Shown one piece after another: positions 1 to 12,259 of a stretch of DNA of 64,000 nt (the stretch's first letter is position 1; every line of letters starts with the position of its first letter). Position numbers and translations under genes: made by a program. This stretch comes from Anaeramoeba flamelloides (Eukaryota > Metamonada > Anaeramoebidae). The stretch is from NCBI GenBank assembly GCA_027625915.1, contig JANTQA010000012.1:186001-250000 (forward strand). Reading direction: 5' to 3'. The notes below the pieces were generated by a model that worked only from the letters and a program-made list of their open reading frames with translations, was not told where the DNA came from and searched no databases.

Positions 1-159
1 GTGATCCTTAGTAAAAAATGTAATAATTTATTGTGCAATAAGATTTTTAATAGATTTTTTAGAGTCACAGAAACTATTTGAGCCCTGGTGCACTAATATC
101 ATTTACACCCAATTACAACATACTTTGATTATCGAGAAATCTATAGTGACGCTAATCCC
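1..159. mobile_element. TTAA-target MITE, right end only (cut by window edge)
   Basis: This stretch matches the right ends of the complete copies at 11501-12255 and (inverted) 55704-56462. It includes the terminal GACGCTAATCCC followed by TTAA at 160-163. The left part lies outside the window. It has no coding capacity. Confidence 0.75.
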
Positions 160-163
160 TTAA

Positions 164-1430
164 TTTTAAATTTCTCTCATATAAATCCAATTGTAAATCA
201 AAATTATAAAAAATGTCTTATTACAATTCAAAAAATCTTTATAAATTAGTTAATTAACCCTACTAATAAAAATATTGAATATATTAAAAAAAGATCAATT
301 TAATTTATTCATAAAAAAGGAAATGAATGAGTAGTTTTGAAATATCGACCAATTTCAATTAATCAAAGTTTACCAAGATTATTTTTAAAAATATTATTTA
401 AACTAATTGAACCTTGTTGGGAATTTATTCATAAATCACAATTTGGATTTCGAAAAAAATATGATATTCGAATTGCTGTCTTAAATTTCTTTAATACTTA
501 TAATAATATAAAATCAAATAATGTAAATAAAAATGAAAAAACTTATATTATAATGATGGATATAGCAAGATGTTTTGACTCAATCAATTATAAAATAATA
601 AGAAAAATAATAAAAAAATTTATTTTAAATAAAATTATCAGAAATTTTTTATTAAAATATTATCAAAGAGAAGGGCTTGGTATATTCCAAGGAGACCCCT
701 TATCTCCTATTTTATTTGCTCTTATTTCACATTTTCTTTTATTAAAAATTATACCATTAACAAATCATTGTCAAATGTTTGCAGATGATTTAATCCTAAT
801 TATATTATGAAATGAAATCCAAATAAATCAAAAATTAAAATTCAATATATGAAATTATTATTCAATTTGGATTAAAACCAAATAAAAATAAAACAGTTAT
901 TTCAAAAGATTTAAAAAAAATTAAATATTTGGGTATTTATTTTGATAAAATTGCACATATAGTTTATAATTTTAAAAAATCTAACGAAACATATAATAAC
1001 TGCAAACAATTATTCAATAACAATTCTCTGAATAATAGTTTAAAAATTAGATTATTTAAATCTTTTATATCAAGTCAATTAACATATGAATTAGAAATTT
1101 TTAATTATAAAATAAAAACGATAAATTATATAAATTCTTGGATAATTTGATGTATTATTGAAATATACAAAATAAACAGAAATACACCAATTCTCATTTA
1201 CAAAACAGAATATAAAATTGAAAATATGAAAATTTCAGTAAATAAAAAGAAATTCAAATTAAAAAATAAATTAGGAAATTTATTTCTTCCTTATTTAGAA
1301 AAATTAATCAAATTTAACCAAAGAATAAATAATAAAATCAACTGGTATTTAAAAGATTTAAAAGAATTAAAAAATGAAATATATAAGTACACATTTAACG
1401 AGTTGCTAAATTCCAAAAGTTGGAAGTGTT
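164..1430 (+). pseudogene. LINE-A non-LTR retrotransposon copy, reverse-transcriptase region (broken)
   Basis: This is the best reverse-transcriptase piece in the window. The open segment 337-810 reads YRPISI, then motif A (MMDIARCFDSI, residues ~73-83), motif B (GIFQGDPLSPILFALI, ~115-130) and motif C (FADDLILI, ~148-155), the classic order of LINE-type reverse transcriptases that copy element RNA into a nicked target. Upstream, FIHKKGN at about 309-330 continues the same homology across an in-frame stop. After motif C the frame shifts: 929-1150 carries the KYLGIYF motif-E region and the thumb, and 1226-1435 carries the later linker up to NSKSWKC. At that point a hairpin cassette interrupts the ORF and the zinc-knuckle part is missing. 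It is a dead copy with at least two frame changes. It starts right at the TTAA of the preceding MITE. Confidence 0.85.
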
Positions 1431-1514
1431 GTTAGGTTTTTTTTAATTTAAAAGAATTGCGTTAAATCTTTGATTTTACTCAATTCTTTTGAATTCTGGA
1501 AAACCTAGGCACTT
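1431..1514. repeat. Hairpin cassette H1 (alpha hairpin) at a LINE-A / R1 junction
   Basis: GTTAGG opens and CCTAGGCACTTT closes a near-palindrome with long arms centred on AAATCTTTGATTT. The left side is LINE-A coding sequence in plus orientation. The right side is the S1/R1 retroposon in minus orientation. The cassette is therefore the bridge between two different elements. Confidence 0.75.
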
Positions 1515-2380
1515 TCAGAAACTCTAAACTTGGTTTAAGAGTTTTTTATACCCAACTATAATTTAGGCTAGATTATGAAACATGGGATATCTTTTCTTGA
1601 AAAAATGTAAAGGTAAATTTTTTTCAACAATGACAAGAAAAAGAGAAAGAAAATCCAAAAATGAAAGAGAATAAATATAGTAAAAAGAACCAAAAACTTT
1701 AAAAGTTTTTTTTTTGACACTCCAAGTGTTGAGTGGGTTGGTGGTTGTTTCCTTTTTTGATCGGCACCAGAATTTGTATTAATATAGAGTTCTAAATAAT
1801 TGAACAACTAAAGAACAAATAAAAGAGGTTACTGTATTAAGTTTTAATTTAGAACTTTATAGATGGTTTGAATCTATAAAGTTCTAAGGTTTTAAGAATA
1901 AGATTTGGTTTTTCAAAATTTTCTTTTTAATTGATCTGATTTTTTTTTTTCTCTTTTTATTTTCTTTTTATTTTTTTACAAGTTTCACAAATATTTTTTC
2001 GAGTAATCCCAGTACAAAACACCAACTTGATAGCAAAAATCCAGTCCAGGTAACGACTAGACAGATAGTATGGAAGGTACAATTCGGCTAACTTTGGTTG
2101 GTTTCAGATCTTGTTTGTTGGATTCAGTTCTCTACAGATGTATAAGCCAAGCCCAATTCGTTTTAGATATGATCATGAACAAGTTTGGTTGGGTTAGTAA
2201 TGATCAGGTCCACCAATTCTTATAATAATTTTTTATTCCTTTTGCCTTCCCAAATACCTAAAAAAACAAAAAGAGAAGGAATCTAAGGAACCTAAGGAAC
2301 CTAAGGAACCTTAGGAACCCAAATAACTTAACAAGTGAAATATAGATAAGGTAAAAAGTATAAAAAATGAAAAAGTATAG
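1515..2380 (-). mobile_element. R1 retroposon head with S1 remnant, inverted
   Basis: Read on the minus strand this is the same R1 module as at 42479-43230, 28911-29640, 22140-22665 and 48110-48640. Shared marks include the GAACTTTATAGA..TCTATAAAGTTC inverted repeat (about 1850-1885), the block matching R1 at 42640-42850 (around 2000-2140), and a decamer run of AAGGAACCTA near 2275-2325. Bases 1515-1600 match the S1 body at 43255-43335. It has no convincing ORF; open frames inside it are not kept between copies. Confidence 0.7.
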
Positions 2381-4770
2381 TTTTTGATAATTGAAAATCT
2401 TAATTTGTATTTTTGGTTTTATTTGGAGCTTTTGTAAAAATTTTTTTATTTGGTTAAATGAGTAAAAATCATATAAATACTTAAATCAACAATCTAAAAA
2501 TTAAAATCCATTTGTAAATACCAACCATTCTATTAAGACTTAGATTCTTCAATTTGGTTGTTGGAAAAATGAAAAATAAATTTGATAAAATATTGACTAT
2601 ATCGAACGACTATTAAAACCCATACCAAGCACATTATCGATCAGCCAAGATCCAAATTAACAAGCTACTACACCCTGACACAAGATAATCATTTTTTCTA
2701 ATTTTTAGGATTGTAAACCTTAAGAGAATAGTATTTTTTCGAAATAAAATAGAATAATTTAAAAAGATCTCAAAAAAAAACTTTTTTTTTTTGTAATTTG
2801 TGTATAACTTCGGAAAAAGATGAGTTAACCTTATCTAAACACTTTAAATAATTTTAGTCTATTTTTGAAATACAAAATTTACATATTTCCAATATAAAAT
2901 GACAAAAAGTATCCATATTATTCTTATTAATCGTTAAGGAAGTAAGTAAATTTTACCATTTTGTAAAATTTTTATTGTGTAAACCTAAATGGAAAATATT
3001 TTTTGATAGTCACCAGATATTGAAACTGTGAAACCAAAACACCATTTGCAACTATTTGTGAAAAGAATCAAAGTAATTCAGAATTTAATCTTAGATTTTT
3101 TAGATTTATTTGAAAATTTTTTTTGATTAAATTTTTGAGTTTTATTAAATTTCGTTTTTGATCAAGTAATCTGTTGATACGAATGAGTGGAATTAATCAA
3201 ATCGTAAACCCAAAAAAAAGACACTAAGTGGTGTGTATTTGAAATAAATATTTACTTTTTGAAGACAAAACAATAAAGTTCACCTTTCCAAATAAATTTG
3301 TTGAAATTATTAATAAAAAAAAAAAAAAATCGATAAAAACCTATTTTCGAAGATTGGTTTTCTTTATGTTCTTATTTTATAGAAACCCAATCAATTTATA
3401 AACTTGAATTTGTGGTCCAATTACTATTTATTATTATTTTACAAAATAATTTTTTATGCAAATTTGCTTTCAAAATTTAATTTTCAAATATTTTTATCAA
3501 AACCAAAGCCAAAAGAAAGAATATTATTTCAAAACTTAAATATAAAGAGGTTCCATTTTCAAAATCAAAAAAAAACAGTTACCCAAAATTAAACCCAAAA
3601 ATAAAAGAAAAATTTAGAAAAAATTCAAAAATTGGTTCAGAATTATTTTGAGTTTTCAGTTTAAAGGAAAATAAATAATTATAAGATCAAACGAAACTAT
3701 CTAATAAATCTTTATTTCGAATGAGGAATAATCAATCTCGGATTTTCTGAACCAAACCAGAATTAGATGAACCAACTGAAAATAGGATTTATAAATTCAT
3801 TTTGGAAATTATTTTGAAATAATTTGTGAATTTGTTTATCCAAAATTTCACCTACAAAAAATATTACCATGAAGAATTAAAAATAAAATCAAATTAAGAA
3901 GAAGTAATTGTATCAAATGTTACAGATAAGATCAAGAAATAAATGATTTGTATTTATTTTTTTTTGAACAATCTTTTCATTTTTTTGAATACCGTTTTTT
4001 TATTGGTATGAAAATATTTTATCAGATGATATCCCACACTTTGTTATTTATAAAAATATCAATATATTTGGTTAAAGAAACGTTTTGAAGAATTCCGATT
4101 CACATAAATACTGGCACTCAAAATTTAAAAAATATACTTACCCCCTTAAGTTAATCCTTGAAAATAATGAAATACTTTTTTTAGTTTTGTGTTGCAAAGT
4201 ATTGATTTTGATTTGTAAAATATGTTGTTCTTCTTTTTAATTAACATTATTTCAATTCAAATCTCAGCCTATAAAAATAAGTGTAGTATACGTAATTAAA
4301 TAATTTAGAATTTGGTATAAAGTTGAAAAAAACTTTATTCATGAAATTTTAATCTATTATTGTAAAAATTATTTATTATTCTTGAAAGTTTGAAAAAAGT
4401 TATTTTCTTGTTTTCAAAAAATGAAAAAAAAAAAATTACCAAAAAATTTTTGATTTTGAAAAATTTATGAAACAAATCATTTAAAATTATAAATTCACCT
4501 GAATTCTTATTACAATTTAAATCATTGTTTGAATGAAAAAAAATTGAATTTGAATTTTGGGGATAAAATTACAAAATTCTCAAATATTTTCAAGAAAATT
4601 TTATTTTGTAAAATCAAATTTTATCTTAAAACATAAAACATAATTTCTGAGTAAAATCTATAAATTCGATTAAAAATTTAATAGTTATAATTATCCTTCT
4701 TAAAACAATACAATTATTTTTCAAGATATCGAATAAAATGATCAATTTTTAATACACCAAAAGAATTACT
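2381..4770. other. Intergenic AT-rich DNA, no gene seen
   Basis: Only short low-complexity open frames occur, and none has protein-like composition. A weak match near 2730-2870 to the region upstream of the C exons (8770-8870 and 26110-26240) suggests a very old remnant of the same tandem unit. Confidence 0.5.
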
Positions 4771-4774
4771 CAAA

Positions 4775-5035
4775 AAGAAAAAAAAAACCAGTTATTTTAT
4801 TTTATTATTTATGGGATTAATTAGTTATTCCTCTTGTTTGTGTTAAGATTTTCCAGAATTCAAAAGAATAGATAAAACTTATAGATTTTACTCAATTTTT
4901 TAGTATTCTGGAAAATCACCTATAGGTTTTTTTTTTAATTTAAGAAATAAACCAAAAATTTGAGAAATTTTCGGTTTATTTCTCAAATCAAAAAAAACCT
5001 TAGTTACTCTAATACACTTGACGGCTCTTTACCGA
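4775..5035 (-). mobile_element. Retroposon 3' end with hairpin cassette H2
   Basis: Read on the minus strand: a CCGTCAAGTG linker, a beta hairpin (about 4920-5000, arms with AATAAACCNAAAATTT), an alpha hairpin (about 4845-4913), then a terminal short stem (GAGGAATAACTAATTAATCC) and an A-rich tail containing AATAATAAAA. The same order of parts is seen at 12260-12470 (also minus) and, on the plus strand, at 42330-42465. The body of the element was not identified. Confidence 0.6.
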
Positions 5036-5418
5036 ATTCCTAAATTTTTATATTGTAATTTTTTTAAAGATTCAAAAATAATTTTATTACCCACTAAGGT
5101 TAATACACAAGTTGAAACTTTTATTTTTTAGTAATAATATTGGAAATATTTTTTTGTAATAATATTGGAAATATTATTATTTTTTAAGATATTAGATATA
5201 TTAATTTATTATAATTCAAATATACAGTTTTTGTGATTATTTTCATAGGATGAATAATTCCATCTAAAATGGTATAAATCTTCAATGATTTCTAGATTTC
5301 TTATTTATTTAAATCAAAATATTTTTATTTATTGTTATTCATAACATAAGATAATACCTGTTTAGGTAATTTGTAAAATTTTCTGGGTTTTAAAACCAAG
5401 TTAAACCGTTCCATTTGG

Positions 5419-5615
5419 AGTCAGTTTCACTTTTATGGCACAAACTTTCAACGAAATTTAAGGCTCAAAAAAATCTCAAATTAAGGCAAAAAATTTGGAA
5501 TTTTTTTTTTTTTACAAATTATTTTACTTGAATTTGAATTTTGTGCTTTAATTTGAGATTTTTTTTGTACCTTAAATTTCGTTGAAAGTTTGTGCCTTAA
5601 AAACGAAACTGACTG
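5419..5615. mobile_element. TA-target palindromic MITE (family M), decayed copy
   Basis: This is a nearly full-length inverted repeat: GTCAGTTTCAC.. at the left and ..GAAACTGACTGTA at the right, with internal AAATTTAAGGCNCAAA / TTTGTNCCTTAAATTT arms and a T-rich centre. It is the same family as 20543-20740, 48825-49019 and 49164-49358. Terminal CAGTCAG with TA flanks fits Tc1/mariner-derived MITEs. Confidence 0.75.
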
Positions 5616-5644
5616 TATATACATATATATATCTTTTGTAGTTA

Positions 5645-5730
5645 ACTTTCACATAATTCAAAAGAATCGAGTTAAATCTTTTTTTTTATTACTTTTTTAT
5701 TTTAAATTTTGGAAAACCTTAGGCATTATG
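5645..5730. repeat. Decayed alpha hairpin fragment
   Basis: ATTCAAAAGAATCGAGTTAAATC and TTTTGGAAAACCTTAGGCA match the two arms of the alpha hairpin. The right arm has drifted by A/T insertions. No retroposon body adjoins it. Confidence 0.45.
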
Positions 5731-5984
5731 ATGCACTATACTTTACATGACATGAAACTTTTAATTTGGATTTCAGAATTTAATAGACTCGGGTAATAAA
5801 AAAAAATAACTCTATTCTTTTAAATTCAAATAAAAACACTTTGGCTTATTTTTAATTTGAGAAGATAAAAGAAATTCCCAAAATTTTCAATTTTAATTTG
5901 AGAAAAAAAACTTCGGAAAATCACAATATTTCCAAATATATATATATATATCGTTATTTATATTATTTTTTCCAAAAATTTGAG

Positions 5985-6330
5985 TTTTCCTAGACTACTG
6001 GTATTGTTTTCAAATCTATTAGTTATTAGATACTCAAAAAAAATATCCTACAGTAGAATTATAAAAAATTTCTTAGTCACATCAATTTAAAAATTTTTAC
6101 CACATAATAAACTCTTTTTTTTGAATAGAGACTTTAAAAAATTGTTTTACTTATAATAACAATAAATACAACTATATTAAGATTTTGGATTACTGGAATG
6201 TTGGTTATATTATGAATAAAATCTATTAAAAAGGGATGAAATGATTATTAAAAGAGTAGTTTTGAATAAATATTTTTTTTACACTTTTATTTTTTCATAT
6301 AAGTGCTGTAAAATTAAAGATAAACAAAAA
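5985..6330 (+). pseudogene. Decayed copy of the 56.8 kb short ORF (unknown gene fragment)
   Basis: The region aligns with 56805-57140. Reading YNYIKILDYWNVGYIMNKIY then stop at about 6155-6217 parallels YNSLMNLKFWNYDYILNKLY then stop in the other copy, so the end of a coding sequence and its stop codon are kept. The upstream part of this copy has internal stops and frame changes. Function unknown. Confidence 0.35.
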
Positions 6331-6368
6331 AAAAATTCTGTTTTTATTGATTTTATCCTGTTCGATAA

Positions 6369-6566
6369 AGTCAGTTCCACTTTAAGGTAAAAATTTTCAA
6401 AGTAAATTAAGACAATATAAAATTTTCATTTAAAGAATAAAATTCAGATTATAGTAAAAATAATTTGTTTAAAAAAACAATCCAAAAAAAGTAGCTTAAT
6501 TTGAGTAATTATTTTTTATATATTATATTTTGTTGAAAGTTTGTATTTTAAAATTGGAATTGACTA
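6369..6566. mobile_element. MITE family M, strongly decayed copy
   Basis: GTCAGTTCCACTTTAAGG at the left and TTGTATTTTAAAATTGGAATTGACTATA at the right are eroded family-M ends in the correct inverted order and spacing. It is much older than the copies at 48825 and 49164. Confidence 0.6.
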
Positions 6567-7286
6567 TATAGATAAGGTTTTCTCTATATGGTATTGAGTT
6601 TTTAAGAAAAAAGAATTGGTTTTCCTAATTTTCTTTTGAGTTTTTTCAAGTTTGTATTTTTATTTTTATTTTTGTAAAATCCTTTTACAAAATACTGAGT
6701 CAACAACATTTGCCTAATACAAGATACGATACTAGATATTGGAAGGCAATTTGGATTCAGTTCAATTCAGTTTGTTTCAAATTCCTTCATTAACTTAATT
6801 TTCTTAAGATTTAATCATAATGAGTTTGTGTTTAAGTTCCTATCGTGAGAAACTTAATAAATTATGATAATGATTTTTTATCACTTTTACTTCTCCTACA
6901 ACAACTTAAAAAAACTATATAATTAATAAAGGCAACAGAATGAACTGAATGAACCCCAACAACTTTGTATTTTAATAATCATGATGAAAATTTTTAATAT
7001 TTGATTGACTGATTGAAAGAAGAGAATAAATAGAGAATAATTTTTAAAAAATATAAGGCAGTAATAACATTTGAACTTGATTTTGAAAATTTTTGATTTT
7101 TTTGACTTTTTAAATTTTCAAAATTTTTTCAAAGTTAAATATAATGTTTAAAATAATAAAAGAAATAAAAATAAAAATAGAAATAAATAAATGATTTATT
7201 TTATTAAATTGGATATTACAAAATAGATTTGAATGTTAAAAAGTATTTTTTCTATAAATTCAAAATAACGAATTTCTTTGATAAAA

Positions 7287-8366
7287 TTATTTTTTAGAAC
7301 ATTTTTCAAAAATATCCATCATTGGTATTGTGGGATTTAATTGATAATAATCAACAATATCTTCAAATTCTTCTTTGATGAATTCTTGGTCTGTGTCTGC
7401 AGTGATGGGTAGTTCGTCAGTGTATAAAAATGAAATTAATAATTCAATGGTTTCTAATGATTTTCGAGAATAATCTTTGACTTTTTGTAAATTTTCTTCA
7501 AGGTTTTGAAACATATTCAAAAATAATCCACTTCTGGCTGCTAAAATAAATTTATGAATATATAATTCTTCTTCTTCTTCTTCATCTTCATTTTTCACAA
7601 CAAGTTTAAAATCAGAAGTTTGTTCATCAAATAATAATTGTTTTAAATCATTTTTTAATAATTTGGTTTTTTGTGCATTTTGGATTTCAAAATGATTTAA
7701 AATTTCATTTGTTCTTTTGGAATTGATCATTTGACCACAATAAATCCATTTTAACAAATCTTGAATTTCATTTAATTTGCAATTTGATTCCAAATATTTT
7801 TTGATCAAATCAAATGTTTTTCCAATCCTTGTTTCAATTAATATTTTATGAACTGGAATATCTTGAATATCACAATCAGAAAAGTATCCATTTTTTAATA
7901 ACTTTTCAAGATATTGACTTAAATATGTAGTTGATTCAAAGAAGAAGATTAAATATTGATCACAGCATTTTATTTGATTATAAGATGAAAGTTCATTGGT
8001 TAGATTATTTCCTGTTTGGATTTTTCTAATTACTGGTAAATTATTCTTGTAATGAAAACGATTAAATACTCCCTGAACCCAAAATTTCATTATCTTGTGT
8101 TAATATTGCAAGCATGTAATAACCACAACTAATATCTTTAATGATTGTATTATTATTTTTAAATCGTGGATATTGTGTAAATTCTGCTAAATTACTACCA
8201 AAACCTGTTTTTAGATTACTACCAGTTACATAAAGTTTTCCATCATTTGTCAGAATAGTGGTTAATTGGTATCCAGGTTTGATTTCTGAAATGTCTTCAA
8301 CAGGAAATTCAAGTTTGATTTGGGTTGGTATTAAAGCATGATTTTTGTGTCCTAATCCCAATTCAC
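7287..8366 (-). pseudogene. RCC1-BTB gene 1, C-terminal exon (frameshifted)
   Basis: The last two RCC1 blades and two BTB domains are encoded here. The exon opens after AAAAG with GT-GAA-TTG, completing G-E-L-G-L-G-H when joined in phase 1 to the N exon at 15845. RCC1 blades normally build a propeller; BTB domains mediate dimerisation and often cullin-3 adaptor function (family knowledge). Visible parts are LYVTG, first BTB (FSDCDIQDIPVHKILIET..), a short acidic run of glutamates, and second BTB (TSDFKLVV..LYIHKFILAARSG..FLYTDELPI). An extra base in the A-run at 8081-8084 breaks the frame relative to NEIWVQG in the paralogues. With the lesions in the N exon, the gene is almost surely dead. 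Stop codon at 7287-7289. Confidence 0.9.
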
Positions 8367-9084
8367 CTTTTCATTTTTTTTTTTTTTTTATTATTTATTG
8401 TAGAATTTGAAGAATTTTTTTTTTTATTTTTATTTTTATTTATTTAATTTTAGTCAATTGAAGAATTTTTTTATTAATTGTTTTTTTATTTTTATTATTT
8501 GGGAAAAATCAAATTAAATTTCAATTATTTATATTAATTGGATTTACTGTTGAAGAGAAATATAAAGAAAACCACAATTTTCCTTCAGCTCACCAAAAAA
8601 AAAAAAAAAAAAAAAGAAAAAGAAAGAATTCAAGAATTAAATAAATCATCAAATTCACCCATTCTTAAAAATGAAATTTATTTAATCTAATTAATTTGTA
8701 GATTTAAATAGTTTAATTTTTACTTTGTATGTAGAGGGTTGTATTTTTTAAATAATAAAAAGAAAATCCTGTTAAAATCTTTAAGAAAATTTTATTTAAT
8801 TTTTTTTATTTTGGTTTATGAAATGTACGGTTAACATCATCTAAATGATTTATTTAATTCTGAGTATATTTTTTGAAATCCAAAATTTGACATATTTTTT
8901 TGATAATACGAAAAAAAAAGTAATATATTAATTTTATTAGCAATTAAGTTAATTTTTGAAAATTCTTTCAAAATATATTTTTTATTTTTATGTTGGAAAG
9001 TATTGATTTTAATTCAAAAAGCATTATTCTGTTCTCGGTCTTATAAATTATTAATATTTTTCAATTCTAATCTCAACAAATAAA
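8367..9084 (-). other. Acceptor-side intron flank shared by all C exons
   Basis: Minus strand upstream of the acceptor is A-rich (AAATAAAAATAAAAA runs ending TGAAAAG). The same block lies at 25734-26460, 46303-46440 and 51838-51990, so it is part of the ancestral duplicated unit. A plus-strand reading RIQELNKSSNSPILKNE near 8624-8680 is matched at 25993-26050 but is too short to call a gene. Confidence 0.5.
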
Positions 9085-10700
9085 AACTAAACTAAAATTC
9101 AAAAATTTTGGACACAGTTAAAACAGTTCAAAGTACCACAATAATACAATTTCCTGAAAATTGGAAATAAAATTTGATTTTTGAAAAATAAAAAAATAAT
9201 TTTTGTATTATTTAGCTATGTATTTTTTTTTAAACTCAAACTTTTTATTTTTAAAAATTTTAGGATATGTGATAAATTGGGGAAATTTGGCAAATTAAAT
9301 ATTTCTCAAATTTTAACTATATAATCCTTCATAACTACCAATAAGAAAGAGATTAGAACACTCAAAAGTTTAGTATAGTAATATAGCCACTGTGGAAATA
9401 TTTTGGGAAATACTTTAGTAATTAGGCAAAGTTTGAAAATTGTCTGATATTCTAAATTTTGAATTGAATTTGGATAAAATAGGAAGCATTTTACTAAATA
9501 AATTCAACTTTCAAAATGTTATTTAAAGTTATTTTAGAAGTGTTTAAACAAATTTTTTGAGATGTTATTAATCTCGTAAATCTCAAAAGATCTCCATGTT
9601 CAAGGATTTACGAAATTGGAAAATTAATTTGGTACAAGTAACCCAATTATTAGATCAATAGACGACAAAGAAAAAAGTCTATCAATTTTCTTGTAAAATG
9701 TTGGAAATTGAATGAATTCTCTTTCTTTGTTTAAAAACAATGTCTAAAATCAAACATTGTTTTTGGTTTTGGTTTGATTGAAATCAATATCATTTTGTAA
9801 AAAAATTAAAAAACTTTTATCTATTTTTTTGATGGAAAAAAGAGACCAAAAATACCATTAATAAAAGATTTTGAAAGATGAGAAAAAATACATAATTACA
9901 AATTTTTGAAATTAAAAAAAAAAAAAAACATTTTATTTTTTTTTGTCAAGTCAAGAAATTTTAGAAGAATAGTCCTAAATCAGTAATTGTTAAGATCACT
10001 AGGTGCATGCAGGTTTTTAGTTTGATTTCTTTTGATAATTAGCTAATAAGCGTAAAATAAAAAGGGAAATAGAGAATCATTGAAAATTGGAGGATCTAGT
10101 TTGTCTATGTGGGATTTTTAACCAAGTTTTAACCTTCATGGATGAAAATGTAACCTTTAACTTCAATATTTTCGATAACTACATTGGGAGAAAAAGATCC
10201 TTTGAAGAACAAGTTATTCAAATCACCATTGAAAAATAACCAATTGGTTTTTTTTGTTTTTAAATTTTTTGTTTGTTTTGTTTTTTATTGTGTAGAGTTA
10301 GATCTCTGAGTTAAAAAATAAATAGCATCTTATATTGTTTCATTTGTTCAAAAATCACCAGTTATGTTTCCTTGTTTTGGTTCTCCTTTCTAGACTCAAA
10401 ATATGATCTTGTTCTGGTGCTAAGATTATATTAATCGTCCTTCTTCGAAACTCCTCAATATCATCTTATGTAACTTCGTACAAAATCATATTTCTCATTC
10501 TTCAAGGTCAACCTTGTAACATAAAAAGGAGATTGTTTCCAAATCAAAATAATACAGACAACTATATATATATATATATATATTTATTATTATTATCTAA
10601 ACTAAAATTCAAAATTTTCCACACAGTTAAAGCAGTTAAAAGAATCCTATTAATACAATTTCCTGAAAATTGGAAATAAAATTTGATTTTTGTAATATAT
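9085..10700. repeat. Repeat E3 (about 1.3 kb) flanked by direct copies of a ~110-bp block
   Basis: Bases about 9290-10560 match 26935-28290 in inverted orientation, and a fragment recurs at 47775-47865. The flanks 9085-9200 and 10597-10700 are near-identical direct copies of a block that occurs singly at 31405-31505. A (TA)n/(TTA)n microsatellite lies at about 10561-10600. No ORF is conserved between copies and no terminal repeat was recognised, so the class is unknown. Confidence 0.55.
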
Positions 10701-11496
10701 AAAAATCATTATGGATTTTTTATTATTTTATTTTCATTTCATTTTTTGAATTATTGTAGCCTGTTTCGTTTCATCTATTAATTTTTTGGATTGATGGATA
10801 TTAAGTTAAAGTTGAGCTCTTTTAAATAGAAAAACTCAAATAAAATTAGTTGATGGTAATCTAACCATTTGATAGATCAATATTTATTAATTAAATTTTA
10901 AAAGTATTTAGAATTTATTTTTTTTGTTATCCCCATCTCCAAAAATTTTAACACACCAATGATTTATTAGTATTGATAATTTTTTATTTTTTGGGCTATT
11001 GTAATTTATTAATAATTGTGAACATTTCGATTAGTGAATGGTTCTCATTTGGTATTTCTTCTAGAATTGATTAAATAACATTTTTTTTTCAAAGATTGAG
11101 TTTCTGTGAAGTTAAAAATTTTGAATTGGATTTTGGTATAGTAATAAAAATTTAAGTGTGATAAAATTATATTACAAGTGTTAAGATATCACATCTATAT
11201 CTCGTAACTTTGTGAGCATGATACAGATTTACAATTATAATAAAAATAAAAATGTTTAAAATTTCATATCATAGAGATATCAGACTGCGATAGTTCATTT
11301 TTGATACGAGTTAAAATATTCTTTTGTTCTGTTATAGAGTTGTATCTAATGTTTATCTTGTTCTGATAAGGATTTTTTTTTTTTTTTTATATGAGGGAAA
11401 AGAAACAAACGATTAAATAAATCTAAATTTGATAGTAGTTTAACAAAAATTCATCAATGAAATTCAGATACATTAAGTAAATTTTTTTTTTATTCT
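10701..11496. other. Intron DNA shared with unit 2, no gene
   Basis: Bases 10720-11100 match 31545-31905, and 11140-11496 match 26475-26837. It is ancestral intron sequence of the duplicated unit. No coding signal was seen. Confidence 0.55.
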
Positions 11497-11500
11497 TTAA

Positions 11501-12255
11501 GGTATTAGCGTCTACCAAGGAGAACTCTAAGATCAACACAGGTTGTTATTGGGTGTAAATCACATTAGTGTGACATGGCTAAAATGTCTCTAAAAAATCG
11601 ATTAGTAAAGTAGTAATATTTGTTGGTCTCATCAATTAAAAATGATCCTTGTATTAGTAAAAAACTCAACAATTTCAGAATAAAATCTGCATTTCGACAT
11701 AAATTTAAAGATTGAATTATCAATATTCAGACTCCAAAGTTGTAAAATATCTTTCTTAAATTTGTGGCGAAATGTAGATTAGTTACTAAAAAATTCGATT
11801 TTTTTTAAAAATTCAATAATTAAGGTATAAATTGTTTTGACAAATTATTTCTCAAATCATGCAAATATATTGATGCTATAAGTATCTTTATCAAAAGTAA
11901 ACAAAACTAATCAGTCTTTGTACTTTTATTTTGATGATTATTGAGTTAATCTTTGAAATTCAATAATTATAAAAATAGTTACTTTTGGAAGTTCTAAATC
12001 TAAATTATTAAATACCAGAATACTGTATTTTGGCTTTCTATTTTTAGATTTGGAATAGGAATTAAAAAAAAATTTTCAAAATGAAAATTTTTAATAGTGA
12101 TCCTTAGTAAAAAATGTAATAATTTATTGTGCAATATGATTTATAATAGATTTTTTAGAGTCACAAAAACTATTTGATACATGGTGTACTAATATCATTT
12201 ACATCCAATTACAACATACTTTGATTATAGAGAAATCTATGGTGACGCTAATCCC
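11501..12255. mobile_element. TTAA-target MITE, complete copy
   Basis: Terminal inverted repeats GG(G/T)ATTAGCGTC.. and ..GACGCTAATCCC are flanked by TTAA at 11497-11500 and 12256-12259. It is 755 bp long with no ORF. A second complete copy lies inverted at 55704-56462. The paralogous unit keeps the empty site (single TTAA at 26838-26841, same flanks). TTAA duplication is the hallmark of piggyBac-type integration, but GGG rather than CCC at the outer end is not the standard piggyBac terminus. Confidence 0.85.
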
Positions 12256-12259
12256 TTAA

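Noticed and set aside
3404-3592. Plus-strand ORF of 62 codons
   Set aside because: AT-rich chance frame in intergenic DNA; no conserved copy or domain.
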